A stretch of DNA of 64,000 bases from Croceibacterium atlanticum (GCF_001008165.2 NZ_CP011452.2:2170001-2234000); one strand, 5' to 3'; positions 14,707-28,543 are shown, numbered from the stretch's first letter. Notes: generated from the letters alone by a model not told the origin. Numbers and translations are program-made.

Positions 14707-15963
14707 ATGGCAGGAATCGCCGCGATGACCCGGGTGCTCCACATCCTCGACCATTCGCTGCCCCTCCACAGCGGCTATGCTTTCCGCACGCGCGCGATAA
14801 TGAAGGCGCAACTGGCCGACGGGCTGGAAGTGCGCGGCGTCACCGGCTTGCGCCATACGGCTGAAGCGCCGGCAGAACCCGATCCGCAACTGGCGGAAGG
14901 CCTGCTGTTCCACCGCACGGCGGGCACTATCTCCGGCCCGACTGGGATGCGCGAATGGCGAGAAATCTCCGCCCTTGCGGACAGGATCGAACGCCTGCTG
15001 GACGAATGGCGGCCCGATATACTCCATGCCCATTCGCCCGCCCTGTGCGGGCTGGCTGCGCTGCGTATCGCGCGGCGCCACCAACTGCCGCTGGTCTATG
15101 AAATCCGCGCCTTCTGGGAAGATGCGGCCGTGGGCAATCTGACCGGACGCGAAGGATCGCTGAAATACCGGCTGACCCGCAGCCTGGAAAACCGCGTGGT
15201 CGAAGGGGCCGATGCGGTGATGACCATCTGCCGCGGACTACGCGAAGACCTGATCCGGCGCGGCTTTCCCGAAGGCAAGATCGGCATCATGCCCAATGGC
15301 GTCGACCTTTCGCTGTTCGGCAATCCGCCACCACGCGACGATGCGCTGGCGCGGGAACTGGGGCTGGGCGAAGGTCCGGTGATCGGCTTCATCGGCAGCT
15401 TCTACGATTATGAAGGGCTGGACGATCTGATCGCGGCCATGCCCGGCCTGATTGCATCCCGGCCCGATGCACGCCTGCTGATGGTCGGCGGCGGGCCGAT
15501 GGCGGATAATCTGCGCAGGCAGGCGGAAGCCTCCCCCGCAGCCGATGCGATCCATTTTGTCGGCCGTGTTCCGCATGAAGAGGTGGAACGCTATTATTCG
15601 CTGTGCGACGTGATGGCCTATCCGCGCAAGGCCAGCCGGCTGACCGAACTGGTCACCCCGCTCAAGCCGCTGGAGGCCATGGCGCAGGGCCGGCTGGTCG
15701 CGGCATCCGATGTCGGCGGCCACCGCGAACTGATCGACGACGGCATAACCGGCACCTTGTTCGCCCCGGACGATCCGGCAGATTGCGCCCGGGCTCTGGC
15801 CGGCCTGCTCGCAAGGCGCGGCGAATGGGACACGATCCGCGATGCGGCGCGGGAGGCAGTGGCCAGCCGGCACGACTGGGCCCGCAATGTTCGCCGTTAT
15901 CGGGACGTTTACCAGGCACTTCTAACCTCAGGGGCCAAGGGCCGGATTCGGGCCGCAGCCTGA
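14707..15963 (+). CDS. Glycosyltransferase family 4, exosortase-A-associated type
   Basis: 418 residues, GT-B fold. The opening VLHILDHSLPLHSGYAFRT is characteristic of the PEP-CTERM/exosortase-A-associated glycosyltransferases. The C-terminal half has the GT4 donor site: GFIGSFYDYEGLDDLI, LLMVGGGP, and the EX7E-like region around LKPLEAMAQGRLVAASDVGG. It would add a sugar to an extracellular polysaccharide or glycan precursor at the cytoplasmic membrane face. The ATG at 14707 has AAGG at proper distance; 14725 is an alternative. It is divergent from the small membrane protein-ligase-acyltransferase operon across 91 bases. Confidence 0.92.
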   Translation: MAGIAAMTRVLHILDHSLPLHSGYAFRTRAIMKAQLADGLEVRGVTGLRHTAEAPAEPDPQLAEGLLFHRTAGTISGPTGMREWREISALADRIERLLDEWRPDILHAHSPALCGLAALRIARRHQLPLVYEIRAFWEDAAVGNLTGREGSLKYRLTRSLENRVVEGADAVMTICRGLREDLIRRGFPEGKIGIMPNGVDLSLFGNPPPRDDALARELGLGEGPVIGFIGSFYDYEGLDDLIAAMPGLIASRPDARLLMVGGGPMADNLRRQAEASPAADAIHFVGRVPHEEVERYYSLCDVMAYPRKASRLTELVTPLKPLEAMAQGRLVAASDVGGHRELIDDGITGTLFAPDDPADCARALAGLLARRGEWDTIRDAAREAVASRHDWARNVRRYRDVYQALLTSGAKGRIRAAA

Positions 15964-16039
15964 AAATATTCTCCGCCAGCCAATGGCATCGCCCGGCGAT
16001 GGCCAGTTTGGACAGGGCCGGTTTGGATAAGGACTGAGC

Positions 16040-17080
16040 ATGGCGAACTTTTCTGACACCGAAGGCCGGGCCGATCAGGCAGAGCCCAAGGCGGCCCGCC
16101 CTTCGTTGAGCCAGCACCCGGCCTTTGCCGGCATCATCATCCTGTGGTGCGCTGCCCTGCTTGGCCTCAGCATCATCGTCGTACCCGCTTCCCTGCTGGA
16201 ACGCGCGGTATCGGCCATCGGCCTGCCTTCCATCCTTCCCGCCGCCGCAGCCCCGCTGGGCGGCACGGCGCGCGCGCTGATGGCCCTGGCGGCGAGCGTG
16301 TTCGGCGCTGCAATCGGCTTCGTCATCGCTCGCCGGATTGCCGCTGCATTCCGCCCTTCATACACCGCGCTGGCGGCAGCCGCCCGCCAGAAAGATGGAC
16401 CGCGCCCGATCAACGCCCATCAAGAACTGGGCGAAGAAGGTTTCGATGCCGCAGCGGAACCCTTTTATGGTGTAGTCGAACAGGAAGACCGACCGGCCGA
16501 GCGAGAGCCGAAAGAGGTTCAGGCCGAAACCGCCGAATTCGTCGAAATGGATGAATATGGCGATTCGGATTTTCAGTCCCTGCCGTCACCCCGCCTCTAC
16601 TCTCTGGTGGCACAAGGCGAAGAAGAAGCGCTTCCTTTTACCGCTCCTTCGCAGCAAGACCCGCTCCCCGCGGCAGGGGAGGACAAGCAGCTGGATCGCG
16701 GCACCGCCGCAAATCCCGCTGCGGGTGAGAGTGACCTCGAAGAGCTGGAACTGGTGCAGCTGGTGGACCGGCTGGGCAATTCCTTGCAGCGCCGGCGCGA
16801 ATGGATCGCGCGCAGATCCGCAGGTCAATCCACCTTGCAGACGGGGCACCCCCATCTGGAAGTCGCTCCGGCGGAAGATGCCGAACAAGCCATGGCTGCC
16901 TATTTCGCCGCTGCCAGATCTCCGCAAGGCACATTCGCCGCGGATCAGGCGATGGCCGACAATGTGGCGCACCCTTTCAAAAAGCCGGAAAACATGCAGG
17001 ATAAGCCAGCCACCCGGCCCGGCAGGGATTCGGAAGAGGCATTGCGAGCAGCCCTGGCAACATTGCGCCGGATGGGCTGA
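16040..17080 (+). CDS. Hypothetical membrane protein with long acidic C-terminal region
   Basis: 346 residues and no recognised family. Two hydrophobic segments (~28-54, AGIIILWCAALLGLSIIVV; and ~78-100, LMALAASVFGAAIGFVIARR) are followed by ~240 mostly polar, Glu/Ala/Pro-rich residues that look disordered. Short helical patches occur near DLEELELVQLVDRLGNSLQRRREW and the very C-terminus EEALRAALATLRRMG. The ATG has an AAGGAC ribosome site. It lies 76 bases after the glycosyltransferase and 209 bases before gltB, so it may end the glycan transcript. A scaffold role is only a guess. Confidence 0.75.
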   Translation: MANFSDTEGRADQAEPKAARPSLSQHPAFAGIIILWCAALLGLSIIVVPASLLERAVSAIGLPSILPAAAAPLGGTARALMALAASVFGAAIGFVIARRIAAAFRPSYTALAAAARQKDGPRPINAHQELGEEGFDAAAEPFYGVVEQEDRPAEREPKEVQAETAEFVEMDEYGDSDFQSLPSPRLYSLVAQGEEEALPFTAPSQQDPLPAAGEDKQLDRGTAANPAAGESDLEELELVQLVDRLGNSLQRRREWIARRSAGQSTLQTGHPHLEVAPAEDAEQAMAAYFAAARSPQGTFAADQAMADNVAHPFKKPENMQDKPATRPGRDSEEALRAALATLRRMG

Positions 17081-17289
17081 ACGCCAGGGGGTTTGCCCGG
17101 GGTTGCGATAGAATTTCGCGACTGCAAAAATCGCGTTCCCCATCCTGGCACACCTTGCCAAAATTGCTTCCTGTCTTCATGGGGGGCTTTCGCGACATTT
17201 TATAAGGCAACCCATGCCGGGACAGTCGCGCTTCGTTGCCCAAGCGGATGGGCGCCGGAGCGCGCTATTTCCGGGCCTGAAACAGGAAT
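17081..17289 (+). promoter_or_regulatory. gltB upstream region with an inverted repeat and -10-like box
   Basis: This 209-base leader contains an inverted repeat CGCGA/TCGCG (17117-17121 and 17131-17135) and a TATAAG box (17201-17206) lacking a convincing -35. An AGGA sequence precedes the gltB ATG. A TGGCAC...TTGCC sequence was considered as a sigma-54 promoter and rejected for spacing. No gene in this stretch is supported. Confidence 0.35.
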
Positions 17290-21939
<4,650 letters not shown>

Positions 21940-21950
21940 GGGTAACGAAA

Positions 21951-23387
21951 ATGGGCAAGGAAACCGGCTTCCTCGAGATCGACCGGCAGGATCGCACCTA
22001 TGCGGATCCCAAGGAACGGATCGGACATTATCGCGAATTCGTGATCCCGCACAGCGAGGAGGCACTGAAGAACCAGGCCGCCCGCTGCATGAATTGCGGC
22101 ATCCCCTATTGTCACAACGGTTGTCCGGTGAACAACATCATCCCGGACTGGAACCATCTGGTCTACGAAGGCGACTGGCGCGAAGCGCTGGACAATCTCC
22201 ATTCGACCAACAACTTCCCGGAATTCACCGGCCGCGTCTGCCCCGCCCCGTGCGAGGCGAGCTGCACGCTGAACATCATCGACAAGCCGGTGACCATCAA
22301 GTCGATCGAATGCGCAATCGTCGATCGCGGATGGAAGGAAGGCTGGATCGAACCGCAGATCCCGGAAGAAAAGACCGGCAAGAGCGTGGCCGTGGTCGGG
22401 TCCGGCCCGGCCGGGCTGGCCTGTGCGCAACAGCTTGCCCGCGCCGGCCATTCGGTGACCGTGTTCGAAAAGAACGATCGCTGCGGCGGCCTGCTCCGCT
22501 ATGGCATTCCCGACTTCAAGATGGAAAAGCACCTGATCAACCGGCGGCTGGTGCAGATGGAAGCCGAAGGCGTGACCTTCAAGACATCGGCCGAAGTCGG
22601 CGTGGATGTCTCGGTCAAATCGCTGAAGGAAAATTTTGACGCGATCGTCCTGGCAGGCGGCGCGGAAAAAGCCCGGCCGCTGCAGATCCCCGGCGCGGAA
22701 ATGCCCGGCGTGCGGCTGGCGATGGAATTCCTGACCCAGCAGAACAAGCGCAATGCCGGCGACAGCGAAGAACGCGCGGCCCCGCGCGGCACATTGTCCG
22801 CCACCGGCAAGCACGTGATCGTGATCGGCGGCGGCGATACGGGTTCGGACTGCGTGGGCACATCCAACCGACAGGGCGCGAAATCGGTCACCCAGATCGA
22901 AATCATGCCCAAGCCGCCGGAGCATGAGAACAAGATGCTGACCTGGCCGGACTGGCCGATGAAGCTGCGCACCTCCAGCAGCCACGAAGAAGGCGTGGAC
23001 CGTGACTGGTCCGTGCTGACCAAGGAAGTTGTCGGCGAAAATGGCGTCGTCACCGGCCTGAAATGCACCCGCATCGAATGGGAAGGCCGTGAGATGAAGG
23101 AAGTTCCGGGCAGCGAATTCGTGCTGCCGGCGGACCTGATCCTGCTCGCCATGGGTTTTCTCGGCCCGAAAAAGACCGGGATGCTGGACCAGGCAGGCGT
23201 GAAGCTGACCGATCGCGGCAATGTCGATGCCGATACGCAGGATTACCACACCAGCGAAGACATGATCTTTGCCTGTGGCGACATGCGGCGCGGCCAGAGC
23301 CTGATCGTCTGGGCAATCCGCGAAGGACGCCAGGCTGCGCGGGCGGTTGACGAAGCGCTGATGGGCGCTAGCGAACTTCCACGCTGA
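21951..23387 (+). CDS. gltD: Glutamate synthase (NADPH) small subunit
   Basis: 478 residues. Supplies electrons from NADPH to GltB through FAD and two low-potential iron-sulfur clusters. The N-terminal Cys-rich domain has [18 protein letters not shown] and [11 protein letters not shown]. The FAD-binding glycine motif is [17 protein letters not shown] near residue 150, and the NADPH motif is [18 protein letters not shown] near 295. It lies directly behind gltB with a short gap and is surely co-transcribed. The same fold is used in other oxidoreductases, but the context fixes this call. Confidence 0.97.
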   Translation: MGKETGFLEIDRQDRTYADPKERIGHYREFVIPHSEEALKNQAARCMNCGIPYCHNGCPVNNIIPDWNHLVYEGDWREALDNLHSTNNFPEFTGRVCPAPCEASCTLNIIDKPVTIKSIECAIVDRGWKEGWIEPQIPEEKTGKSVAVVGSGPAGLACAQQLARAGHSVTVFEKNDRCGGLLRYGIPDFKMEKHLINRRLVQMEAEGVTFKTSAEVGVDVSVKSLKENFDAIVLAGGAEKARPLQIPGAEMPGVRLAMEFLTQQNKRNAGDSEERAAPRGTLSATGKHVIVIGGGDTGSDCVGTSNRQGAKSVTQIEIMPKPPEHENKMLTWPDWPMKLRTSSSHEEGVDRDWSVLTKEVVGENGVVTGLKCTRIEWEGREMKEVPGSEFVLPADLILLAMGFLGPKKTGMLDQAGVKLTDRGNVDADTQDYHTSEDMIFACGDMRRGQSLIVWAIREGRQAARAVDEALMGASELPR

Positions 23388-23441
23388 CCCGGACCGGCAA
23401 TAGCCGGACGCAGGCACCAGGAACGAGGAGGGGCGCGGCCA

Positions 23442-24380
23442 ATGCCGACGATCGCAACGCTGACCATGAACCCGACGATCGACGTCGCCTATGAGGTCAA
23501 TCAGGTTCGTCATACGCACAAGATGCGCGGGCGGAAGGCGAATTACGATCCCGGCGGGGGCGGCATCAATGTCGCCCGCGTCTTCGGCCGGCTGCAAGGC
23601 AATGCCAATTGCTATTACCTGTCCGGCGGCGCCGCGGGTGCCATGCTGGACGTATTGCTGAACCAGCGCTGCTTCGTGCGCAAGCCGATCCAGATCGCGG
23701 GTAATACCCGTATCGCGACCAATATTTTCGAACGCTCGACCGGCCATGAATTCCGCTTCGTCCCGCCGGGGCCGGAAGTTACCGCCGCGGAAGCCGATGC
23801 CTGCCTGTCCGCCCTGGCCGAAGCTGAAGGGCAGTTCCTGGTCGCCAGTGGATCCCTGCCGCCCGGCGTGCCGGTGGATTTCTATGCCAAAGTCGGGGAA
23901 ATCGCCCGCAAGCGCGGTATCCGGATGGTGCTGGACAGTTCAGGCGATGCGCTGCGTGCCGGGCTGAGCGCGGGCAATGTCTATCTGGTCAAGCCCAGCG
24001 AAAGCGAGCTGGCCGGCCTGGTCGGCCGCGACCTGGACACGGTAGAGGAAATCGAATCCGCCGCCCTGCAGGTGGTGGAATCCGGGCAGGCGGAAATGGT
24101 CGCCGTCACTCTGGGCGCGAATGGGGCAATGCTGGTTTCCAATACCGGCAGCCTGTTCCTGCCTTCCCTGAAAGTGGAAGTAAAAAGCGCCACGGGCGCA
24201 GGCGACAGCTTTCTGGCAGCCATGCTTTATCGCCTTGCGGTGGGGGACGATCCGCCAGACGCATTCCGTTACGGCATGGCGGCCGGCGCGGCGGCTGCGA
24301 TCACCGCCGGCACCGATCTCTGCTTCCCTGAAGATATCGAGCGGTTCCACGCCCAATATGCGGATATCGCCGCGAGCTAG
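23442..24380 (+). CDS. PfkB-family hexose-phosphate kinase (6-phosphofructokinase II/1-phosphofructokinase type)
   Basis: 312 residues, ribokinase fold. The N-terminal TLTMNPTIDVAYEV and GGGGINVARVFGRL are the family substrate-binding signatures. The C-terminal ATGAGDSFLAAML contains the catalytic Asp and anion hole. Sequence resembles E. coli PfkB and FruK. Fructose-6-phosphate, fructose-1-phosphate or tagatose-6-phosphate could be the substrate; no PTS or sugar operon adjoins it, so I do not choose. Strong ribosome site GAGGAGGGG. It shares a CTAG palindrome as stop codon with the convergent marR gene. Confidence 0.9.
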   Translation: MPTIATLTMNPTIDVAYEVNQVRHTHKMRGRKANYDPGGGGINVARVFGRLQGNANCYYLSGGAAGAMLDVLLNQRCFVRKPIQIAGNTRIATNIFERSTGHEFRFVPPGPEVTAAEADACLSALAEAEGQFLVASGSLPPGVPVDFYAKVGEIARKRGIRMVLDSSGDALRAGLSAGNVYLVKPSESELAGLVGRDLDTVEEIESAALQVVESGQAEMVAVTLGANGAMLVSNTGSLFLPSLKVEVKSATGAGDSFLAAMLYRLAVGDDPPDAFRYGMAAGAAAAITAGTDLCFPEDIERFHAQYADIAAS

Positions 24381-24853
24381 GCTTCTTCGCTTTCTTCCAG
24401 CGCGGTAATCGCGCGGTCGACCAGCGAAATCAGCAACGCCATATCCTTCGCGCCCAGCGCATCACGGATCGGCGCTTCCTGTTCGGTCACCAGAGCGAAC
24501 AGCGTGTTCATCATTTCCTCGCCTTCCGGCGTGACGCGCAATGTGTTGCGCCGGCGGTCGGACTGGGAACGGTCGCGCGCAGCCAGCCCGCGACGTTCCA
24601 ATTCATCCACAATGCCCACCAGGCCGGACTTGTTGATGCCCGCCTGCCGGGCAAGCGCAATTTGCGAAGAACCGGGATTGGCCGCAACCAGGGCCAGAAC
24701 GGTCAGAGAGCCGGTTGGCAAGCCATAGGGGGCCGACGCGGAAATAGACCGCATTTGCATGGCGTTACGGAGCAAGCGGATACGCGGACCCACGGAGCCG
24801 GACAGGATACCCCAATCCATCTGCTCACGCGCGATCTCGCCGGACTTTGTCAT
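24377..24853 (-). CDS. MarR-family transcriptional regulator
   Basis: 158 residues with the winged helix-turn-helix of MarR proteins: IALARQAGINKSGLVGIVDELERRGLAARDRSQSDRRRNTLRVTPEG covers the recognition helix and the wing with the conserved DRR. Dimerisation helices lie at both ends. MarR proteins usually repress a divergent neighbour and respond to small phenolic or lipophilic ligands. Here the divergent gene is a TfdA/TauD-like dioxygenase 80 bases away, a plausible target. The last base pairs overlap the pfkB-type gene: the single palindrome CTAG provides TAG stops on both strands. Confidence 0.92.
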   Translation of the reverse strand: MTKSGEIAREQMDWGILSGSVGPRIRLLRNAMQMRSISASAPYGLPTGSLTVLALVAANPGSSQIALARQAGINKSGLVGIVDELERRGLAARDRSQSDRRRNTLRVTPEGEEMMNTLFALVTEQEAPIRDALGAKDMALLISLVDRAITALEESEEA

Positions 24854-24933
24854 TTAAGAGCCTCGATTCCTGACGGTTTTTGCGACAAGATAGGCATTGG
24901 GCCGGGCGATGCCAGTTGGTAAAGGATTAATAG

Positions 24934-25857
24934 GTGGGAATCAGGCCCTTGCACCCGCTATTCGCGGCCGAAATGCACGGTGCCGACTTCACCGGGCACC
25001 CAACAGTCCAGCTGATCGAATCTGTCGAGCGCGCCATGGCACGTTTCGGCGTGCTCGTCATTCGCGGCGCCGATATTACCGATGAACAGCAGAAGATCTT
25101 CAGCCGTGCGTTTGGCCCGCTGGAACTGCCCAGCCGCAGGAATGACGCGCAACCGATGCCCTGCGGGGAGCGAGTGTTCGACCCCACAATGTTCTATGCC
25201 GGCAATCTGGACCGGGACGGACGGATCATCTCATACGGCGCGGAAGAGGGGAAATTGTCACGCGGGGCGGAACGGTTCCATACGGACAGTTCATTCCATT
25301 CCATGCCGACGAAATGGTCATTGCTGCGCGGCCATGAAACGCCGCCGCCCGAAGCCGGAGGCGATACATGGTTTGCCGATACACGCGCCGCCTATGACGC
25401 ATTGCCGGAAGAGCTGAAGGAGCGAATCGATCGGCTGGTCGGTCTGCACGATTTCTGGGAAGGCCGCCGCCGTGCCGGGCTGAAAGGGGAAATCACGCCG
25501 GAAATGCGGCGCATGATCCCCTTCCCCGCGGTGCAGCACGATCTGGTCCGCACACTGGACGATGGGCGCAAATCACTGTTCATCGGTGGCCATTGCACAG
25601 GTGTGGTGGGAATGGACGAGGAAGAGGGCCGCGAACTGGTGGAACATCTCTACGCCCACGCCACGCAGGACCGTTTCATCTATCGCCATCAGTGGCGACA
25701 GCACGATCTCGTGATCTGGGACAATCGCTGCACCATGCATGCGGCAACGCCATTGCTTTCCAACGAATATCGCCGCGACATGCGCAGGACGACCATCAAT
25801 GAGAGCGGGCCGGAAATCTCCGCCTTCGAATGGATGGGCCTGGCCGAAGAGGGATGA
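24934..25857 (+). CDS. TauD/TfdA-family Fe(II)/2-oxoglutarate dioxygenase
   Basis: 307 residues. The iron facial triad is visible: His116 and Asp118 in RFHTDSSF, and His269 in CTMHAATP, followed by an Arg-rich segment (RRDMRRTTINE) that binds 2-oxoglutarate. The closest resemblance is to TfdA/alpha-ketoglutarate-dependent 2,4-dichlorophenoxyacetate dioxygenase-like proteins, though taurine or another small acid could be the substrate. It starts at GTG 24934 with AAAGGA at good distance. It is divergent from a MarR regulator, which may control it, and convergent with ung. Confidence 0.9.
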   Translation: MGIRPLHPLFAAEMHGADFTGHPTVQLIESVERAMARFGVLVIRGADITDEQQKIFSRAFGPLELPSRRNDAQPMPCGERVFDPTMFYAGNLDRDGRIISYGAEEGKLSRGAERFHTDSSFHSMPTKWSLLRGHETPPPEAGGDTWFADTRAAYDALPEELKERIDRLVGLHDFWEGRRRAGLKGEITPEMRRMIPFPAVQHDLVRTLDDGRKSLFIGGHCTGVVGMDEEEGRELVEHLYAHATQDRFIYRHQWRQHDLVIWDNRCTMHAATPLLSNEYRRDMRRTTINESGPEISAFEWMGLAEEG

Positions 25858-25881
25858 AGCAGGCTTCCCGCTTGCCCATCC

Positions 25882-26559
25882 CTACCAGTCTATCGCGCCG
25901 CACCCTTGTTCTTCCAGGAATGCGTTCGCCCTGCTGAAAGGGCGCGATCCGAAAAAGCCGCGATGGGCGGAAAGCGGGCTGGGATGCGGGGACCGGATTA
26001 TCAGATGCCGGTCACTGCTCGCCAATTCCGGTATCCGCGCCGCCTTGGACTGGGCGTGGCTGCCCCACAGGATGAAAACGCATGGTTCAGCCCGCTGCGC
26101 CACGGCCGCCACCGCGGCATCGGTAACCGCTTCCCAGCCGCGCCCGGCATGGCTGCCGGCCTTGCCGCTTTCCACGGTCAGCGAATTGTTGAGCAGCAGG
26201 ACGCCCTGTTTCGCCCACCGTTCCAGATTGCCATCGGCCGGCGGCGTCACGCCCAGATCGCTGCGCAATTCCTTGAAAATATTCACCAGGGACGGTGGCT
26301 GCTTCACGCCTTCCGGCACGGAAAAGGACAAGCCATGCGCCTGCCCTGGCCCGTGATAGGGATCCTGCCCCAGGATCACCACTTTCACCGAATCCAGCGG
26401 GGTCAGTTCCAATGCGCGCAGGCGCTGTCCACGCGGCGGGAATACCTGCTTGCCGGCATCTTCTTCTGCCCGCAGCCAGCCGCCCAACTGGCGCGCTTCA
26501 CGGTTGGTCAGCACGGGTTCAAGCGGCTTCCGCCAGCTTTCAGGCACGCTTTCGCTCAT
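25882..26559 (-). CDS. ung: Uracil-DNA glycosylase (family 1)
   Basis: 225 residues, the usual size. Removes uracil from DNA as the first step of base-excision repair. The water-activating loop GQDPYHGPGQAHGLSFS (catalytic Asp66) and the DNA-intercalation loop HPSPLSAHRGFFGS (catalytic His) are both intact. The uracil-specificity Asn lies in LLLNNSLTVE. It is a stand-alone gene divergent from the RNase D gene. Confidence 0.97.
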   Translation of the reverse strand: MSESVPESWRKPLEPVLTNREARQLGGWLRAEEDAGKQVFPPRGQRLRALELTPLDSVKVVILGQDPYHGPGQAHGLSFSVPEGVKQPPSLVNIFKELRSDLGVTPPADGNLERWAKQGVLLLNNSLTVESGKAGSHAGRGWEAVTDAAVAAVAQRAEPCVFILWGSHAQSKAARIPELASSDRHLIIRSPHPSPLSAHRGFFGSRPFSRANAFLEEQGCGAIDW

Positions 26560-26639
26560 CCCTGTTACCTATCCCGGGCACAGGCGAACTGCCAGCCGCC
26601 TCTTTCCCTCTTTCCCCGATGGTCCTAAGGCCCCGGCCC

Positions 26640-27260
26640 ATGGCAATCTATTTCCACGAAGAAGACCTTCCCGCAGACGCACTGGCGCCCGGCGCAGTCG
26701 CGGTTGACACTGAAACCATGGGCCTGATCACGCCCCGTGACCGGCTGTGTCTGTTGCAGATCAGCGATGGCCGGGGGGATGAACATCTCGTGCGCTTCGC
26801 GAAGGACAGCAGTTTCGACGCGCCCAATCTCAAGGCTGTGCTGGCCGATCCGGCGCGGACCAAGCTCTATCACTTCGCGCGGTTCGACCTGGCGGCGATC
26901 GAATATTATCTGGGCGTCACCGCCGCACCGGTATTCTGCACCAAGATCGCCAGCAAGCTGACCCGCACCTTCACCGATCGGCACGGACTGAAGAATATCG
27001 TCAGCGAATTGCTGGGCGAGGAGATTTCCAAGCAGCAGCAGTCGAGCGATTGGGGTGCGCCGGTCATCAACGATGCGCAGCGCGAATATGCCGCATCCGA
27101 TGTGCGCTATCTCCACCGACTGGTGGAAGTATTCGAGGAACGTCTGGCCCGTGAAGGGCGGCGGGAACTGGCACAGGCCTGTTTCGATTTCCTACCCACA
27201 CGCGCCAGGCTGGATATTGCCGGCTGGGCGGACAAGGACATCTTCAGCCACGAGGCTTGA
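26640..27260 (+). CDS. rnd: Short ribonuclease D-type 3'-5' exonuclease (DEDD nuclease only)
   Basis: 206 residues. DEDD exonuclease motifs: Exo I DTETMGL, Exo II HFARFDL, Exo III YAASDVRYL. At 206 residues it has only the nuclease domain; the two HRDC domains of E. coli RNase D (about 375 residues) are absent, a form common in alphaproteobacteria. It would trim 3' ends of tRNA or other RNAs. A longer frame opens at 26295, overlapping ung antisense; ATG 26640 with AAGG is the sensible start. lptC follows 23 bases later. Confidence 0.92.
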   Translation: MAIYFHEEDLPADALAPGAVAVDTETMGLITPRDRLCLLQISDGRGDEHLVRFAKDSSFDAPNLKAVLADPARTKLYHFARFDLAAIEYYLGVTAAPVFCTKIASKLTRTFTDRHGLKNIVSELLGEEISKQQQSSDWGAPVINDAQREYAASDVRYLHRLVEVFEERLAREGRRELAQACFDFLPTRARLDIAGWADKDIFSHEA

Positions 27261-27283
27261 GGCAGGACTTTTGACGGCACGCC

Positions 27284-27928
27284 ATGACCAAGCAGGCTGA
27301 CCACCTCCGCGACAGGCGCCGCACCTTCGCCGCGCCCGGCAGCCCGCTGGACCGGATCGTGCGCTGGCTGGCCATCGGCCTGCCTGCACTGGTGGGGGCG
27401 GTGGCGGCAACCATGCTGATCGCCCCGCTCAGCCCGCGGGGGGAGGTCAGCTTCCTGCTTGATCGCAACAAGGTCGCGATCGCTGAAGACAGGCTGCGGG
27501 TCGACCACGCCATTTATCGCGGGGATGACCGGCGGGGGCGTCCGTTCTCGCTTTCGGCCGGCCAGGCGGTGCAGCGCAGCGCCAGCGTGCCCGTGGTCGA
27601 ACTGAACGATCTTACCGCCCGGCTGCTGCTGTCCGAAGGCCCGGCAGTGCTAAGTGCCGCATCGGGCGAATACGATATCGACCAGGAAACCGTGAGGATC
27701 GACGGTGTGGTCCAGTTCCGGGCCGCCGATGGCTATACCATGTCGGCCAGCAATGTTTCAGCCGACCTGCCGGAACGGGTTGTAACCGGCGATGGCCGCG
27801 TGGAAGGGCAAACCCCGGCTGGCACTTTCTCGGCCGACCGGATGCGTGCCGACCTGTCCGAACACACGGTAACGCTGATCGGGAATGCAAGGCTGCGCAT
27901 GACCCCGTCGAAGATGCGTACACGATGA
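27284..27928 (+). CDS. lptC: LPS export protein LptC
   Basis: 214 residues. One N-terminal membrane helix (~31-50, LPALVGAVAATMLIAPL) anchors a periplasmic beta-jellyroll of the LptC/OstA family, with the alternating strands of GEYDIDQETVRIDGVVQF and ADRMRADLSEHTVTLIGNARLRM. LptC links the LptBFG transporter to the LptA bridge in lipopolysaccharide transport. The sequence is divergent, as usual for LptC. Order lptC-lptA supports the call. Its stop codon region overlaps a possible early lptA start (ATGA at 27925). Confidence 0.9.
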   Translation: MTKQADHLRDRRRTFAAPGSPLDRIVRWLAIGLPALVGAVAATMLIAPLSPRGEVSFLLDRNKVAIAEDRLRVDHAIYRGDDRRGRPFSLSAGQAVQRSASVPVVELNDLTARLLLSEGPAVLSAASGEYDIDQETVRIDGVVQFRAADGYTMSASNVSADLPERVVTGDGRVEGQTPAGTFSADRMRADLSEHTVTLIGNARLRMTPSKMRTR

Positions 27929-27966
27929 CTTCCCATGGCCCCCGCGCAGAAGTAAGGAGCGCAGCA

Positions 27967-28536
27967 ATGGACATCGCGCCCAATCCTCGCCCGCATTCGC
28001 TGAAGCGGATCGCCATGCGTTCGCTGCTGGGCGGATTCGCGGCGGCGGCGATTGCCGGTCTGGGGTTCCAGTCCCTTGCCGGGGCGCAGGGCTTTGCCGG
28101 GTTCAACGCCAACCAGCCGATCGATTTTGCCGCGGACCGGATCGAATTGCAGGACCGGCAGGATCGCGTCGTCCTGTCTGGCGATGTGGTTTTCACGCAG
28201 GGAAATCTGCGGCTGACGGCAGGGCGCACCACCGTTTCCTATTCCAACGAGGAACGGCTGCAGATCCAGCGGATAGATGCCACTGGCGGCGTCACGGTGA
28301 CGCGCGGCGGGGAACAGGCAAGCGGCGCGGCGGGCATTTATGATTTCAACCGGCGGGTGATCATCCTTTCCGGCGGTGTCACGCTGAAGCGCGATGGCGA
28401 TACGTTGAACGGGGGCCGACTGGTGATCGACCTGCGCAGCGGGGTGGCCAGCGTGGATGGCCGGGGCAGCACGCCTTCGGGCGAAAGCGCGGGGGGCCGC
28501 GTTACCGGCACCTTCTCCGTTCCCGAGGACGAGTGA
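27967..28536 (+). CDS. lptA: LPS transport periplasmic protein LptA
   Basis: 189 residues from the chosen start. A signal peptide (LGGFAAAAIAGLGFQSLAGAQG) is followed by the OstA-like jellyroll: IDFAADRIELQDRQDRVVLSGDVVFTQGNLRLTAGR and further repeats. LptA forms the periplasmic bridge between LptC and LptDE. ATG 27967 is preceded by AAGGAG at seven bases. An earlier in-frame ATG at 27925 overlaps the lptC stop but has no comparable ribosome site. lptB, which often follows, is absent: the next gene is thrS with its leader. Confidence 0.93.
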   Translation: MDIAPNPRPHSLKRIAMRSLLGGFAAAAIAGLGFQSLAGAQGFAGFNANQPIDFAADRIELQDRQDRVVLSGDVVFTQGNLRLTAGRTTVSYSNEERLQIQRIDATGGVTVTRGGEQASGAAGIYDFNRRVIILSGGVTLKRDGDTLNGGRLVIDLRSGVASVDGRGSTPSGESAGGRVTGTFSVPEDE

Positions 28537-28543
28537 CCGCTTT

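Noticed and set aside
17146-17160. TGGCAC...TTGCC resembling a sigma-54 promoter upstream of gltB
   Set aside because: The GG and GC elements are only 8 bases apart, whereas sigma-54 promoters need 10; no enhancer-binding regulator is nearby.
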